The position numbers were made by a program, and so were the translations under genes. A model generated the notes under the pieces. The model was not told the DNA's origin. It did not search any database and saw only the letters and a program-made list of their open reading frames with translations. Of a stretch of 64,000 nucleotides of DNA, positions 48,486-57,686 are shown piece by piece. The DNA is taken from assembly GCF_014400405.1 (NCBI RefSeq), contig NZ_CP060496.1, forward strand, positions 3,038,001 through 3,102,000, in the 5' to 3' direction. Position 1 is the first letter of the stretch. The number at the start of each line of letters is the position of its first letter. Origin of the DNA: Brachybacterium sp. Z12 (GTDB taxonomy: Bacteria; Actinomycetota; Actinomycetes; Actinomycetales; Dermabacteraceae).

Positions 48486-50298
48486 CCACCTTCCGTGCTC
48501 TGCTGGCCCGGCCGACGGCCCTCGCGGCCCTGCTCGTCCTCGGCGTCGTGGCAGTCCTGACCGTGTGCGGCGGGTTCATCGCCCCGCATGACCCGCTCGC
48601 GCAGAACACCTCGGACGTGCTGGCCGCGCCGTCGGCGGCGCACTGGCTGGGCACCGACTACCTCGGCCGCGACATCCTCTCGCGGCTGCTGGCCGGTTCC
48701 CGGCTGTCCGTGCTGGCCGCCCTCGAGGCGGTGCTGATCGCCCTCGTGCTCGGCACCGGCGCGGCCCTGGTGGCGGTCTTCGCGGTGCGGCCGGTGCGCT
48801 GGCTGATCGAGCGGATCTTCGACTCGTTCATGGCGCTCCCCTTCATCACCTTCGCCGTGGCGATCGGTGCGCTGCTGGGCAACAGCATCCATGCCGCGAT
48901 GATCGCCGTGGGGATCCTGGCCGCGCCCACCTACTTCCGAGTGGTGCGGGCCGCGGTGCTCGAGACCGTCCACACGCAGTTCGTGGAGGCGGCGCGGCTG
49001 TTCGGGGTCCCGGTCCCGCGGATCGTCGTCACCCACGTGCTGCCGCGGATCGTGCCGGTGCTGCTGGTGACCTCGGCGAGCGCGCTCGCGGCGAGCCTGC
49101 TGGTGGTGGCGAGCCTGACCTTCCTCGGGGTGGGGGTCCAGCCGCCCACCCCCACCTGGGGCGGCATGCTCGCCGCCGATCTGTCCTATCTCGCCGCGCG
49201 GCCCGCCAATCCGGTGGGCCCGGCGCTGGCGATCATGGTCACGGTGGCGGCGCTGGGCGTCCTGGTCGACAGGCTCCGCGATGTGCGCACCGGGGCAGGG
49301 GCCCGCCCCGACGGGACGGCGCAGGACGCCCCCGCCGAGCTCTCCGAACGCGCCGCCACTACCGACGACGCCGACGGCGCGCGCACCACCGAGACGACCA
49401 CGACCCCACCGCTGCAGCGACCCCGCTCGGGCGGCGCGGAGGTCGAGACCGACCGGGCACTGGTCGAGATCGAGGATCTGCACGTCCATGCCGAGTCCTC
49501 CGATGCGCACCTGGTGCGCGGCGTGAGCCTGCGCGTCCCCCGCGGCTCGAGCGTCGGGATCCTGGGCGAATCCGGGTCCGGGAAGACGATGACGGTCAAG
49601 TCGCTGCTCGGGGTCCTGCCCGACGGCGTCTCCGTCACCGGGGGAGCATCGCCTTCGACGGCCACGACCTCACCGCGGGTGAGGCCTCGTGGAAGGACCT
49701 GCACGGGCGCCGTATCGGCACCGTCTTCCAGGATCCGGCCACCTGGTTCACCCCACACCTGACGGTCGGCGCCCAGGTCGACGAGGTGCTGCGCCACACG
49801 CTCGGCCTGAGCCGGAGCGAGGCGGCCGCCACCCGCGCCGAGCTGCTGGCCCATGTGGGCCTGCGCGAGGTGTCCAGGGTGGCCGGCCAGTACCCGCATG
49901 AGCTCTCGGGCGGGATGCTGCAGCGAATCCTGCTGGCGATCGCGGTGAGCGGCGAACCAGATCTGCTCGTGGCCGATGAGGCCACCACCGCGCTAGACGT
50001 GACGGTGCAGGCGGAGGTCCTCGCCCTGGTGCGCAGGCTGCGCCGCGAGCATGCGCTCACGGTGCTGATGATCTCCCACGATCTGGCCGTACTGGCCCAC
50101 AGCTGCGACTACCTCTACGTGTTCCGCCACGGCGTGGTGGTCGAGGAGGGACCGACGGACGCCGTCCTGCGCGCCCCGCAGCACCCCTACACCCGCACTC
50201 TCGTCGCCGACCACACCGTGTTCGGGATCGAGGCCGTCCGCGCCGCCGGAGCGGCGTCGGGCGAGCCGGCCCGTCAGAAGGAGGCAGCACCGCTATGA
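48482..50298 (+). CDS. ABC permease (DppC type) fused to an ATPase domain (DppD type)
   Basis: This is one polypeptide of about 605 residues. Residues 1-270 are a DppC-like permease: GGFIAPHDPLAQNTSDVLAA, HWLGTDYLGRDILSRLLAGS, the EAA loop FVEAARLFGVPVPRIVVTHV, TFLGVGVQPPTPTWGGML. A Thr/Ala/Asp-rich linker of about 50 residues leads to the ATPase: Walker A LGESGSGKTMTVKSLLG, Q-loop TVFQDPATWFTPHLTVG, signature ELSGGMLQRILLAIAVSGEP, Walker B LLVADEATTALDVTVQAEVL, H-loop MISHDLAVLAHSCDYLYV. The ATPase is split by a break at G5 49640-49644. Permease-ATPase fusions occur in actinobacterial family-5 systems. Confidence 0.9.
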
Positions 50299-51158
50299 CC
50301 ACCACCGCGATCACCGACACCGCCCTCGCCCGGGCTCCCGAGCACCCGGCGGTCCTCGACAGTCCACCGCACCCCGCCCTGGCCGTGCACGATCTCGCCA
50401 TCCGCTACGGCGACCGGGAGGTGCTCCATGGCGTCAGCCTGGAGGTCGCGCCCGGCGAGGTGGTGGGCCTGATCGGCGAATCCGGCTCGGGGAAGACCTC
50501 GCTCGCACGCAGCGTGCTGGGGCTGGTGCCCACCACCCGGGGCACGGTCGCCGTCGACGCCCACGAGGTCAGCGGCTACACCCGCGCACGCTGGCGTGCG
50601 TTCCGCCGGGCCGGGCACGCCCAGTACGTGTTCCAGGATCCGCTGCGCAGCCTCGACGGGCGTTTCACCGCCCGGGACTCGGTGCTCGAAGGGGCCCGCC
50701 AGACGTTCCCAGCCGCCCAGGCCACGCAGCATGCCGAGGACGCCCTGCGCACCGTCGGCCTGGCCCGCTCGCTGTGGGACTCCCGGCCCGCCCAGCTCTC
50801 GGGCGGTCAGCGGCAACGGGTCGCGATCGCACGGGCCCTGGCCGTGGACCCGGTGCTGCTGGTCTGCGATGAGCCGGTCAGCGCACTGGATGCCTCCAGC
50901 CGCATCGAAGTGGTCCGCACGATCGAGGCCGCGGCCCGGGCCGGCACCGGCATCCTGCTCATCTCCCACGATCTGTCCTCGCTCGGCGCGATCGCCGATC
51001 GGGTCCTGGTCCTCCATGACGGCGGGATCGTGGAGAGCGGGACCGCCGCCGAGGTGCTGGGCGCTCCCCGGCACCCCTACACGCGCCGCCTCATCGACGC
51101 GATCCCCACCCTCGAGGGCGCTCGCGCACCGCGTTCGCCCCGCCACACCTCTCACTGA
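50295..51158 (+). CDS. ABC transporter ATP-binding protein (DppF type)
   Basis: This intact 287-residue second ATPase pairs with the fused ATPase domain. Walker A is LIGESGSGKTSLARSVLGLV. The Q-loop is QYVFQDPLRSLDGRFTARDS, the signature QLSGGQRQRVAIARALAVDP, Walker B LLVCDEPVSALDASSRIEVV and the switch His GILLISHDLSSLGAIADRVL. The C-terminus has HPYTRRLIDAIPTLEG, typical of oligopeptide/nickel ATPases. It overlaps the upstream stop by four bases and ends 11 bases before the monooxygenase gene. Confidence 0.93.
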   Translation: MTTTAITDTALARAPEHPAVLDSPPHPALAVHDLAIRYGDREVLHGVSLEVAPGEVVGLIGESGSGKTSLARSVLGLVPTTRGTVAVDAHEVSGYTRARWRAFRRAGHAQYVFQDPLRSLDGRFTARDSVLEGARQTFPAAQATQHAEDALRTVGLARSLWDSRPAQLSGGQRQRVAIARALAVDPVLLVCDEPVSALDASSRIEVVRTIEAAARAGTGILLISHDLSSLGAIADRVLVLHDGGIVESGTAAEVLGAPRHPYTRRLIDAIPTLEGARAPRSPRHTSH

Positions 51159-51169
51159 AGGAGTCAGCA

Positions 51170-52294
51170 ATGGCAGAGATCCTCGGCATGCTCTCGTCCC
51201 AGCGCGGATCCGAGACCGATCCGGTCACCGGCCCCGCCGTCGACCCCGGGTGGATCCGCGAATTCGCCCGCGCCCACGAGGAGGCCGGCTTCGACCGGGT
51301 GCTCATCGGGTACTCCTCCGCCTCGCCGGATGGGTTCGCACTCGCCTCCGCCGTGCTGCAGGCGACCGAGCACCTGGGCGTGCTCATCGCCCACCGGCCG
51401 GGCTTCGTCGCGCCGACGGTGGTGGCGCGCAAGCTCGCGACTCTCGACCAGCTCTCCGGCGGCGGGCGGGTGGCGATCCACCACATCTCCGGCGGGTCCG
51501 ACGCCGATCAGGCGCGCGACGGGGACTTTTCCACCAAACCCGAGCGCTACCGCCGCACCGCGGAGTTCATGGACCTGCTGCGCCGTGCCCTGGATTCCCA
51601 CGAGCCGCTGGACTACTCCGGGGAGCACTACCGGGTCCAGGACGCGCAGAGCGCCGTGCATCCGGTGACCCCGGGCGGGATCCCGCTGTGGTTCGGTGGA
51701 CTCTCGGAGGACGCGGTGCAGGTGGGCGGCGAGCACGCCGACGTCTACGCGCTCTTCGGCGAGACGAAGGCGGAGGTGGCCGGCCGCACCGCGGAGATCC
51801 GCCGGGTGGCCGCGGCCGCCGGCAACGAGGCGCTGAGGTTCTCGCTGTCGACCCGGCCGGTCGTCGCCGAGACCGAGGAGGCCGCCTGGGAGAAGGCCGA
51901 TGCGTACCTCGAGCAGGCGCGGACCCTCAAGGAGGCCGGCGCCGTGAACAACCCGCTGCGGCTGCGCCGCCACGCCCCGAGCGAGCCGACCGCCGTCTCC
52001 GCCGATCGCCTCCAGCGCCTCGCGCATGAGCGGGACGTGCACGACGAGCGGCTGTGGTTCGGGATCACCAAGCTGATGGGTCCGCAGGGCAACTCCAGCG
52101 GGCATGTGGGCACCGGCCAGCAGGTCGCCGACGCGCTGCTGGAGTATTGGGACCTTGGCGTGGAGAACTTCCTCATCCGCGGCTTCGACCAGCTCGGCGA
52201 TGTGCAGGACTGGGGTGAGCTGCTGATCCCGGCGCTCCGGGCCGGGATCGCGGAGAAGCAGGCGGCGCAGAGGGAGGTGCTGGCGGGGGTGTGA
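51170..52294 (+). CDS. LLM-class flavin monooxygenase, SsuD-like
   Basis: This intact 374-residue luciferase-family enzyme is the last gene of the transporter operon (AAGGAG box). LGVLIAHRPGFVAPTVVARK, LATLDQLSGGGRVAIHHISG, YRRTAEFMDLLRRALDSHEP, LDYSGEHYRVQDAQSAVHPV and GIPLWFGGLSEDAVQVGGEH follow alkanesulfonate monooxygenase. The C-terminal NFLIRGFDQLGDVQDWGELL matches the SsuD-type end. It would use FMNH2 and oxygen to release sulfite from an imported sulfonate or related compound. Linking it to a family-5 rather than SsuABC-type transporter is unusual. Confidence 0.9.
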   Translation: MAEILGMLSSQRGSETDPVTGPAVDPGWIREFARAHEEAGFDRVLIGYSSASPDGFALASAVLQATEHLGVLIAHRPGFVAPTVVARKLATLDQLSGGGRVAIHHISGGSDADQARDGDFSTKPERYRRTAEFMDLLRRALDSHEPLDYSGEHYRVQDAQSAVHPVTPGGIPLWFGGLSEDAVQVGGEHADVYALFGETKAEVAGRTAEIRRVAAAAGNEALRFSLSTRPVVAETEEAAWEKADAYLEQARTLKEAGAVNNPLRLRRHAPSEPTAVSADRLQRLAHERDVHDERLWFGITKLMGPQGNSSGHVGTGQQVADALLEYWDLGVENFLIRGFDQLGDVQDWGELLIPALRAGIAEKQAAQREVLAGV

Positions 52295-52439
52295 GACGAG
52301 AGGTGCCTGCGCTACACCACTATGCGGGACTCAACTCAGGTCGCTCGGCGCCGAGACGTCGTCCAGCACCTCAGAAGGCGTCCTAACCAGATCATAGGGG
52401 ACCCTCCGCACAGCAAGATCGACCATCGCAATCTGTGAC

Positions 52440-52983
52440 GGCTTCGGCGGAAACGAAGGCGTCGGGCCCATGTCCCGACCGTCGCCGCGGCCCGTCACCG
52501 CGGCCACAGGCTTCCCGCCCGGCCCTCGGCACGTAAGGCGCAGGGAGCCCGCCCCTCGTGACAAGGACGCCCCTGGGGGTGGTCGTCATGCTCCTCGAGG
52601 GCTTCGTGCGTAGTCTGGGCGCGCCCCGGCACCTGCTGGGCGATCACGTGTTGCTACGAGCAGACGGTGCCGGCTTGGCGGCGAGGGCCGACGGCCCAGC
52701 ACCCGACGTCCCGCCCGACGGCACCGTGGTCGCCGTGCTGGCACACCTGCGCCGCGGCTCGCTGCAGGTGGCGCCCGGCGAGCGGGTGGCCGCGGGGCAG
52801 CAGCTCGCCGAATGCGGGAACTCCGGCAACTCCTCGGACCCGCACGTGCACTTCCAGCTGATGGACGGCCCGGACATCACCACAGCGCACGGCCTGCCGT
52901 TCGAGTGGGAGTACCTCGGCGAGGACGGTGCGCCGAGGCGCGGGGTGCCGGCGAACGAGGAGCTGTTCGTCGTGGGGATTTGA
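52440..52983 (+). pseudogene. Degenerate, internally deleted copy of the M23 peptidase region
   Basis: The last 135 or so codons repeat the C-terminal half of the M23 protein at 42123-43010: LEGFVRSLGAPRHLLGDHVL, VVAVLAHLRRGSLQVAPGER and NSGNSSDPHVHFQLMDG are nearly identical. Upstream, 52440-52560 matches the start of the GNAT gene and the promoter (GAAACGAAGGCGTCGG; CCATGTCCCGACCGT; ACAAGG). About 465 bases, covering the membrane segments and first zinc-site region, are missing at the junction near 52560. The remaining reading (GTG/ATG near 52558) lacks an anchor and half the active site. Confidence 0.75.
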
Positions 52984-53026
52984 GCCGAAGGATGCGCCCG
53001 ACGGAGGTGGACGAGGAACGCCGGCG

Positions 53027-54072
53027 CTACTCCCCATTACGACGAGCGACGAGTTCGAACGATGCACGACCACCGGCGCGGGCCCTTCGTTGTGCACGCT
53101 CACGCTCCACCGCACGATCTCTCCGCACGGCTCCTGGGGCACTGCCTCGACGAGCTCGAGCGACAGCAGCCGGTGGTGCCTCCAGATATCGATGTGGTCC
53201 GGCGTCGTCGACTCGGCACCCAGGACACCGCACACCGCTCCGCTCGCATCGACCAGCGCAGCCTGCAGCTCGGCGCTGACGGTGCTGCCGTCCTCGTCGA
53301 GGGCGTCTTCCGAGCACCAGACGCGACCGTCCTCTCGGGAGCCATTGAGGCCGGTGCAGGCGGTCAGGTGGAGCGTGGTGAGTGCCTGCAGCTCCTCCTC
53401 ATCAGCGGCCTCCAAGGGCAGGTCCACTGTCATGACGACTTCGTCGGCGCCGACGGCGACGGTGCGGGGAAGCCCCGCCTCCGAGTTCTCGAGCGTCTCC
53501 CCGTCCACGGGTTCGGCGCGCCAGGTGCCTTCGATCTGGAAGGTGGTGCCGTTGGAGGCGACGTCGTCGTAGGGGGCGGAGGCCTTGATGCTGCAGTCGA
53601 TCGCGCCGTCCTCGGGCACGCTGATGATCCCCTGGTTGCGGTACGGCGTCACTTCGCCGGTGAGCATGTTCTGGGTGCCGCCCACCGAGATGCCGGGGCC
53701 GCCCGCCTGCGGTGAGCAGCTCAGTGTGATCCCCAGGTACATGGAGCGTCCGCCGCTGCCCTCAGGTTTCATGCTTTCGAGGTCCATGGTCACCACGTAG
53801 GTGGCGCCGGCCTCGGCCCAGAAGGTGTTCTGCGCAAAGCGGGTCTCCTCGGGCACGGTGAGCGTGACGTCGTCCACGGTGGAGACGGGGGCGAGGGGAA
53901 ACGGTGGCGGCGTGACCGGAGCAGCCGACGGTTCCGGAGCGGTCTGCGAGGCGCCATCTCCCTCACGGTTCAGCATCACAGCGAGAACCACCACGAGCGC
54001 CACCGCAAAGAGCCCTCCGAGGAGGAGCCGAACCCGACGGCGCCATACGACGTGCGGGTCGACCTCGGTCAT
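53027..54072 (-). CDS. Hypothetical membrane-anchored extracytoplasmic protein
   Basis: This protein has about 348 residues and starts MTEVDPHVVWRRRVRLLLGG at 54072. One N-terminal helix (LLLGGLFAVALVVVLAVML) is followed by a Pro/Ala/Ser linker and a beta-rich exported domain (VDDVTLTVPEETRFAQNTFW, GATYVVTMDLESM, ITLSCSPQAGGPGISVGGTQ) with several Cys that could form disulfides. Near the end, SLVVMG is followed by a C4 run at 53032-53035; one extra base gives a stop at 53027. The longer unshifted reading runs antisense through the M23 remnant and is rejected. I do not recognise the family. Confidence 0.7.
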
Positions 54073-54203
54073 CGCCGTCCTTCGGGGAGTCAGGGCTGCT
54101 GGCCCGTGCCACAGTACTGGGCAGCACGCACGCGGGCGACGTCGGGGCGCTCCTGATGCCATCTAAGATGAGCGCCAGCCCATTCCCATCTCGGAGGTCC
54201 GCT

Positions 54204-55764
54204 GTGCCCGTCCCGTTGTCCAAGAGCATTGCGTCTCTCCGCAAGGCCTTCTGGCATTTCCGGCAAGGTGGTGCCGCCCAGGTCAAGCTCTGGTGGAGCC
54301 GCGAGGACTCGACGAGGCTGGCCTCATTCCGCAAGGGCCTCTGGCATCTTCGCCATGGCGGCATCTCGGGGTTCCGCACCTGGCGAAGCCGTCAGGCCAC
54401 CCGGCGCGCACAGCCGTCGGGAGCGCACGGAGAGCGGTCGGGAGCGCACGCGAGCTCAGGATCTGCAGTCCGCAACTCCGACCTGGCACGTGAGGGCTTC
54501 CCCTTCCCCGAGATGCGGCCCGAGCCGGAGTACGCGCCGCGGCAGGATCACGTGCTGTACATGCTGCACAACGCCCTCCCCCACCACTCCGGTGGGTACG
54601 CGACCCGCACGCACGGTCTGCTCACCGAGCTGAACCGTGCTGGCTGGGATGTGGACGGCGTGACGCGCCTGGGCTACCCCTACGACATGCCGAAGATGGC
54701 GGATGTCCCCGATCTGCCGCACCACGAGCGCGTGGGCGAGGTCGACTACCACCACCTGCTCACGGGTCGCCAGATCGAGAAGAAGAACCCGATGTTCGAC
54801 TACACCGAGCGGTACACGGAGGCTCTCCTCCCGCTCGCCCGGGCGGAGCGCGCGGCGATCCTCCACGGGGCCTCGAACCACTGGAACGGTCTGGCCGCGG
54901 TGAAGGCCGGCCGCATCCTCGGGATCCCCTCGGTCTACGAGGTGCGTGGGCTGTGGGAGGTCACTCGAGCATCGCGCGATCCCGAATGGGGTCGCAGCGA
55001 TCAGTACAAGTACCTCGCACGGATGGAGGCGGACACCGCTCGCGGCGCCACCCGCGTGCTCGCCATCACCGAGGCGCTCAAGGCGGAGCTTGTGGACCGC
55101 GGCGTCGACGCCGACAAGATCACGCTCGTCCCCAACGGCGTGGACTCCGAGCGCTTCACCCCCATCCCCCGCGACGAAGAGCTCGCCGCTCAGCTCGGAG
55201 TCACCGGCAGGACGGTGATCGGCTATGTGGGCACCGTCGTGGACTACGAAGGCCTGGACCTGCTGCTCGAATCCGCCGCCGCCCTGAAGCGCACCCGCGA
55301 GGATTTCCACGTCCTGATCATCGGGGACGGCGCCAAGCTCGAGGAGCTGCAGGCCGCGGCGAAGGCTGACGAACTCGGGGATGTCATCACCTTCACCGGG
55401 CGGGTGCCGCATGAGGAGGTGGAGCGCTACTACTCGATCATCGACATCACGCCCTTCCCCCGCCTGCCGCTGCCGGTGTGCGAGATGGTCTCCCCCTGAA
55501 GCCCTTCGAGGCGATGGCGATGGGCAAGGCCGTGGTCGCCTCCGACGTCGCTGCGCTGGCGGAGATCGTCACCCCGGAGTGAATGGTCTGCTGCATGAGA
55601 AGGGCAGCGCCGAGTCGTTGACCGAACAGCTCACGACCTTGCTCGACCAGCAGGACCAGGTCCAGCTGCTCGGCAAGCAGGCCCGCCAGTGGGTCGTGGA
55701 GAACCGCGACTGGCGGCAGCTCTCGGCGCGGATCGCAGAGGTCTACTCCGAGGTGACCCGCTGA
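54204..55764 (+). CDS. GT4-type glycosyltransferase with N-terminal W/H-rich repeats
   Basis: This protein has about 520 residues; the GTG at 54204 has GGAGG six bases upstream and is preferred to an ATG at 54156. Residues 8-60 hold two copies of a basic motif (LRKAFWHFRQGG; FRKGLWHLRHGG). The GT-B domain follows: YMLHNALPHHSGGYATRTHG (Gly-rich acceptor loop), GIPSVYEVRGLWEVTRASRD, KITLVPNGVDSERFTPIP and VIGYVGTVVDYEGLDLLLES. The donor-site motif is PLPVCEMVSPLKPFEAMAMG then KAVVASDVAALAEIV (E-x7-E). Breaks are at C5 55492-55496 and C4 55572-55575. It is paralogous to the first GT module of the giant protein at 59.2 kb. Confidence 0.9.
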
Positions 55765-55798
55765 ATACTTCGATGCTCCTCCGACGGACGGCCAGCCG

Positions 55799-57512
55799 AT
55801 GACCCTTGATCTACTCGCGGCGACCCGCCAGGACTTCGTCACCTCGTTCCGCCCAGCAGATGTGAAGCAGCTGCTCACTGGGCGACTTCATATGTCACCT
55901 CATCCGGCGTGGGCCCTCCCAGAGGAGCCCACCTGGAAGGAGGACCCGTTCACAGACAGGAACTGGACCTTCCAGTACCACATGCTCCGCTGGTTGGAGC
56001 CGCTGCGTCGCGCCGCGGCGAAGGGTGACCAGCGGGCGTACGCGATGTGGTGGCGATGGACAAAGGACTGGGTGGAGAAGAACCCTCGGTCAGCACCCCA
56101 GTCTCCCTGGGCGTGGACTGATATGTCCGACGGGATCCGCGCACAGCAGCTCTGCCTCGCCGCTCCACTGATCGCGAGGCAGGACCCGCAGCAGCTGGAA
56201 TGGCTCGAAGCAGTGATCCGTGACCATGCCGAGCACCTCGCCGACCCGAAGTTCATGGGAAACGCGAACCATGCCCTGCACCAGCAGGAATCGCTCTTCG
56301 TCTGCGGCCGCGTGCTGGGGGACGAAGGCCTGTGGACGCTCGCCGCCGACCGCATGAGCGCTCTTCTGCACGAGCAGTATGACGAGCAGGGCGTCAATGC
56401 CGAGGGCGCTGTCGCTTATCACTACAACAACTACCTGTGGTGGGAGCGTGCGCTCAAGCGCTTCGATGCGGAGCGGATGCCCCGCCCAGATGGCGCGGAC
56501 CGTCACCTCCATGCCCCCGAGGAAATCGCCCACGCCACGCGACCCGACGGGACGCTGGTCTCCATCGGGGACACCGATCTTCAGAATCCGAAGATGGTCG
56601 AGAGCCCGTTCACGACATTCGTGACGTCCAATGGCAGATCGGGCACCGCCCCCAAGGACCTGGTGAAGGTCTACGACGCGGGCTATGTGTTCGGTCGCAG
56701 CGGCTGGGGCACTCGATCGCGGCCGTACGCCGACCAGACCTTCTACTCTCTTCGTTTCGGTCCGTCGCGCCGGGTGCACGGCCATCCCGACGGAACATCG
56801 CTCACCTATTCGGCGAGCGGTGTGAACTGGCTGGTAGATCCTGGGAAGTACCAGTACGACAAGAGTCCAGCGCGCGCCCATTTCACGTCGCGCGCTGCCC
56901 ATTCCGTGCTCACGATCGAGAACCGCAAGGTCTTCAGGAACGCCGATGTCCAGCTGGTGAGTCAGCTGACGACCTCCCGGATCCACGACTTCACCCTGGA
57001 GGACGACAGCTTCTCTGGCGTCGAGCTGCGCCGCCGGGTCATCTTCTCGATCACTGGCGAGTACCTCGTGGTCATCGACCATGTGGCATCGAAGCGGAAG
57101 GTGACCGGAAACCCAGCGTTGGCAGTTGGGGCCGGATGTCGAGGCCACGGTGGGAGACCACCAGGTCGGCCTCGCCTCGGGCGAGCGCCGTGGGGCCCTC
57201 TGGTTCGACCAGGCACCATTGGATCTGTCGACGGTCACCGCGCAGGACGAACCCTTTGACGGCTTCGTCTCGACCGGGTGGAAGAAGATGGCGCCGGCGA
57301 CGGCAGTTCTGGCTCGACGCTCCGGCACGGAGCTCCGTTTCGTCACCGTGCTCGCTGCGGGCCCCGGCGGCACTCCGACGGTCGATCCCGTGCCCTTCGG
57401 CCAGCCTGACTGGATCTGCTTGGACATCGATACCGGGAGGCTCCGTGAACGGATCCTGATCTCCCCGACCGCGGTGTCCCTCCCCACCATCCCGTCCACC
57501 ACGCGGCTGTAG
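55799..57512 (+). CDS. Heparinase II/III-like protein
   Basis: This protein of about 570 residues has an alpha/alpha-toroid N-terminal half and a beta-sandwich C-terminal half. Family features: YAMWWRWTKDWVEKNPRSAP, SPWAWTDMSDGIRAQQLCLA, MGNANHALHQQESLFVCGRV (Asn-His site), YDEQGVNAEGAVAYHYNNYL (catalytic Tyr region) and RVHGHPDGTSLTYSASGVNW with LVDPGKYQYD (His). There is no signal peptide, so it may act in the cytoplasm or be exported by another route. An extra base in the CCC at 57112-57114 shifts the frame; removing it reads KVTGNQRWQLGPDVEATVGD. It may cleave the uronate-containing polymer made by this locus. Confidence 0.88.
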
Positions 57513-57572
57513 AGGACGTCCCCGTTCAGGAATGCGGAGTGGTGATGACTCAGCGGTAATTTTTCGTGCAGG

Positions 57573-57599
57573 TGTCACGATGATGTTGTCTAGGTGACA
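57573..57599. promoter_or_regulatory. Inverted repeat upstream of the UDP-ManNAc dehydrogenase gene
   Basis: TGTCAC (57573-57578) mirrors GTGACA (57594-57599) over 15 bases, in an AT-rich spot after TAATTTTTCG. It is about 90 bases before the start codon and may be an operator. Confidence 0.4.
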
Positions 57600-57686
57600 A
57601 TCGGGCCATTGCCGTCCGTTCGGGATCCCCCGCGAGATACGGTGACCTGAGCACGCCCTATCCCCCCTCATGTCCAGGAGTTCACG

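Noticed and set aside
52654-53026. C-terminal extension of the hypothetical membrane protein, antisense through the M23 remnant
   Set aside because: The sequence loses protein character after SLVVMG; one base added to the C4 run at 53032-53035 gives a stop at 53027.
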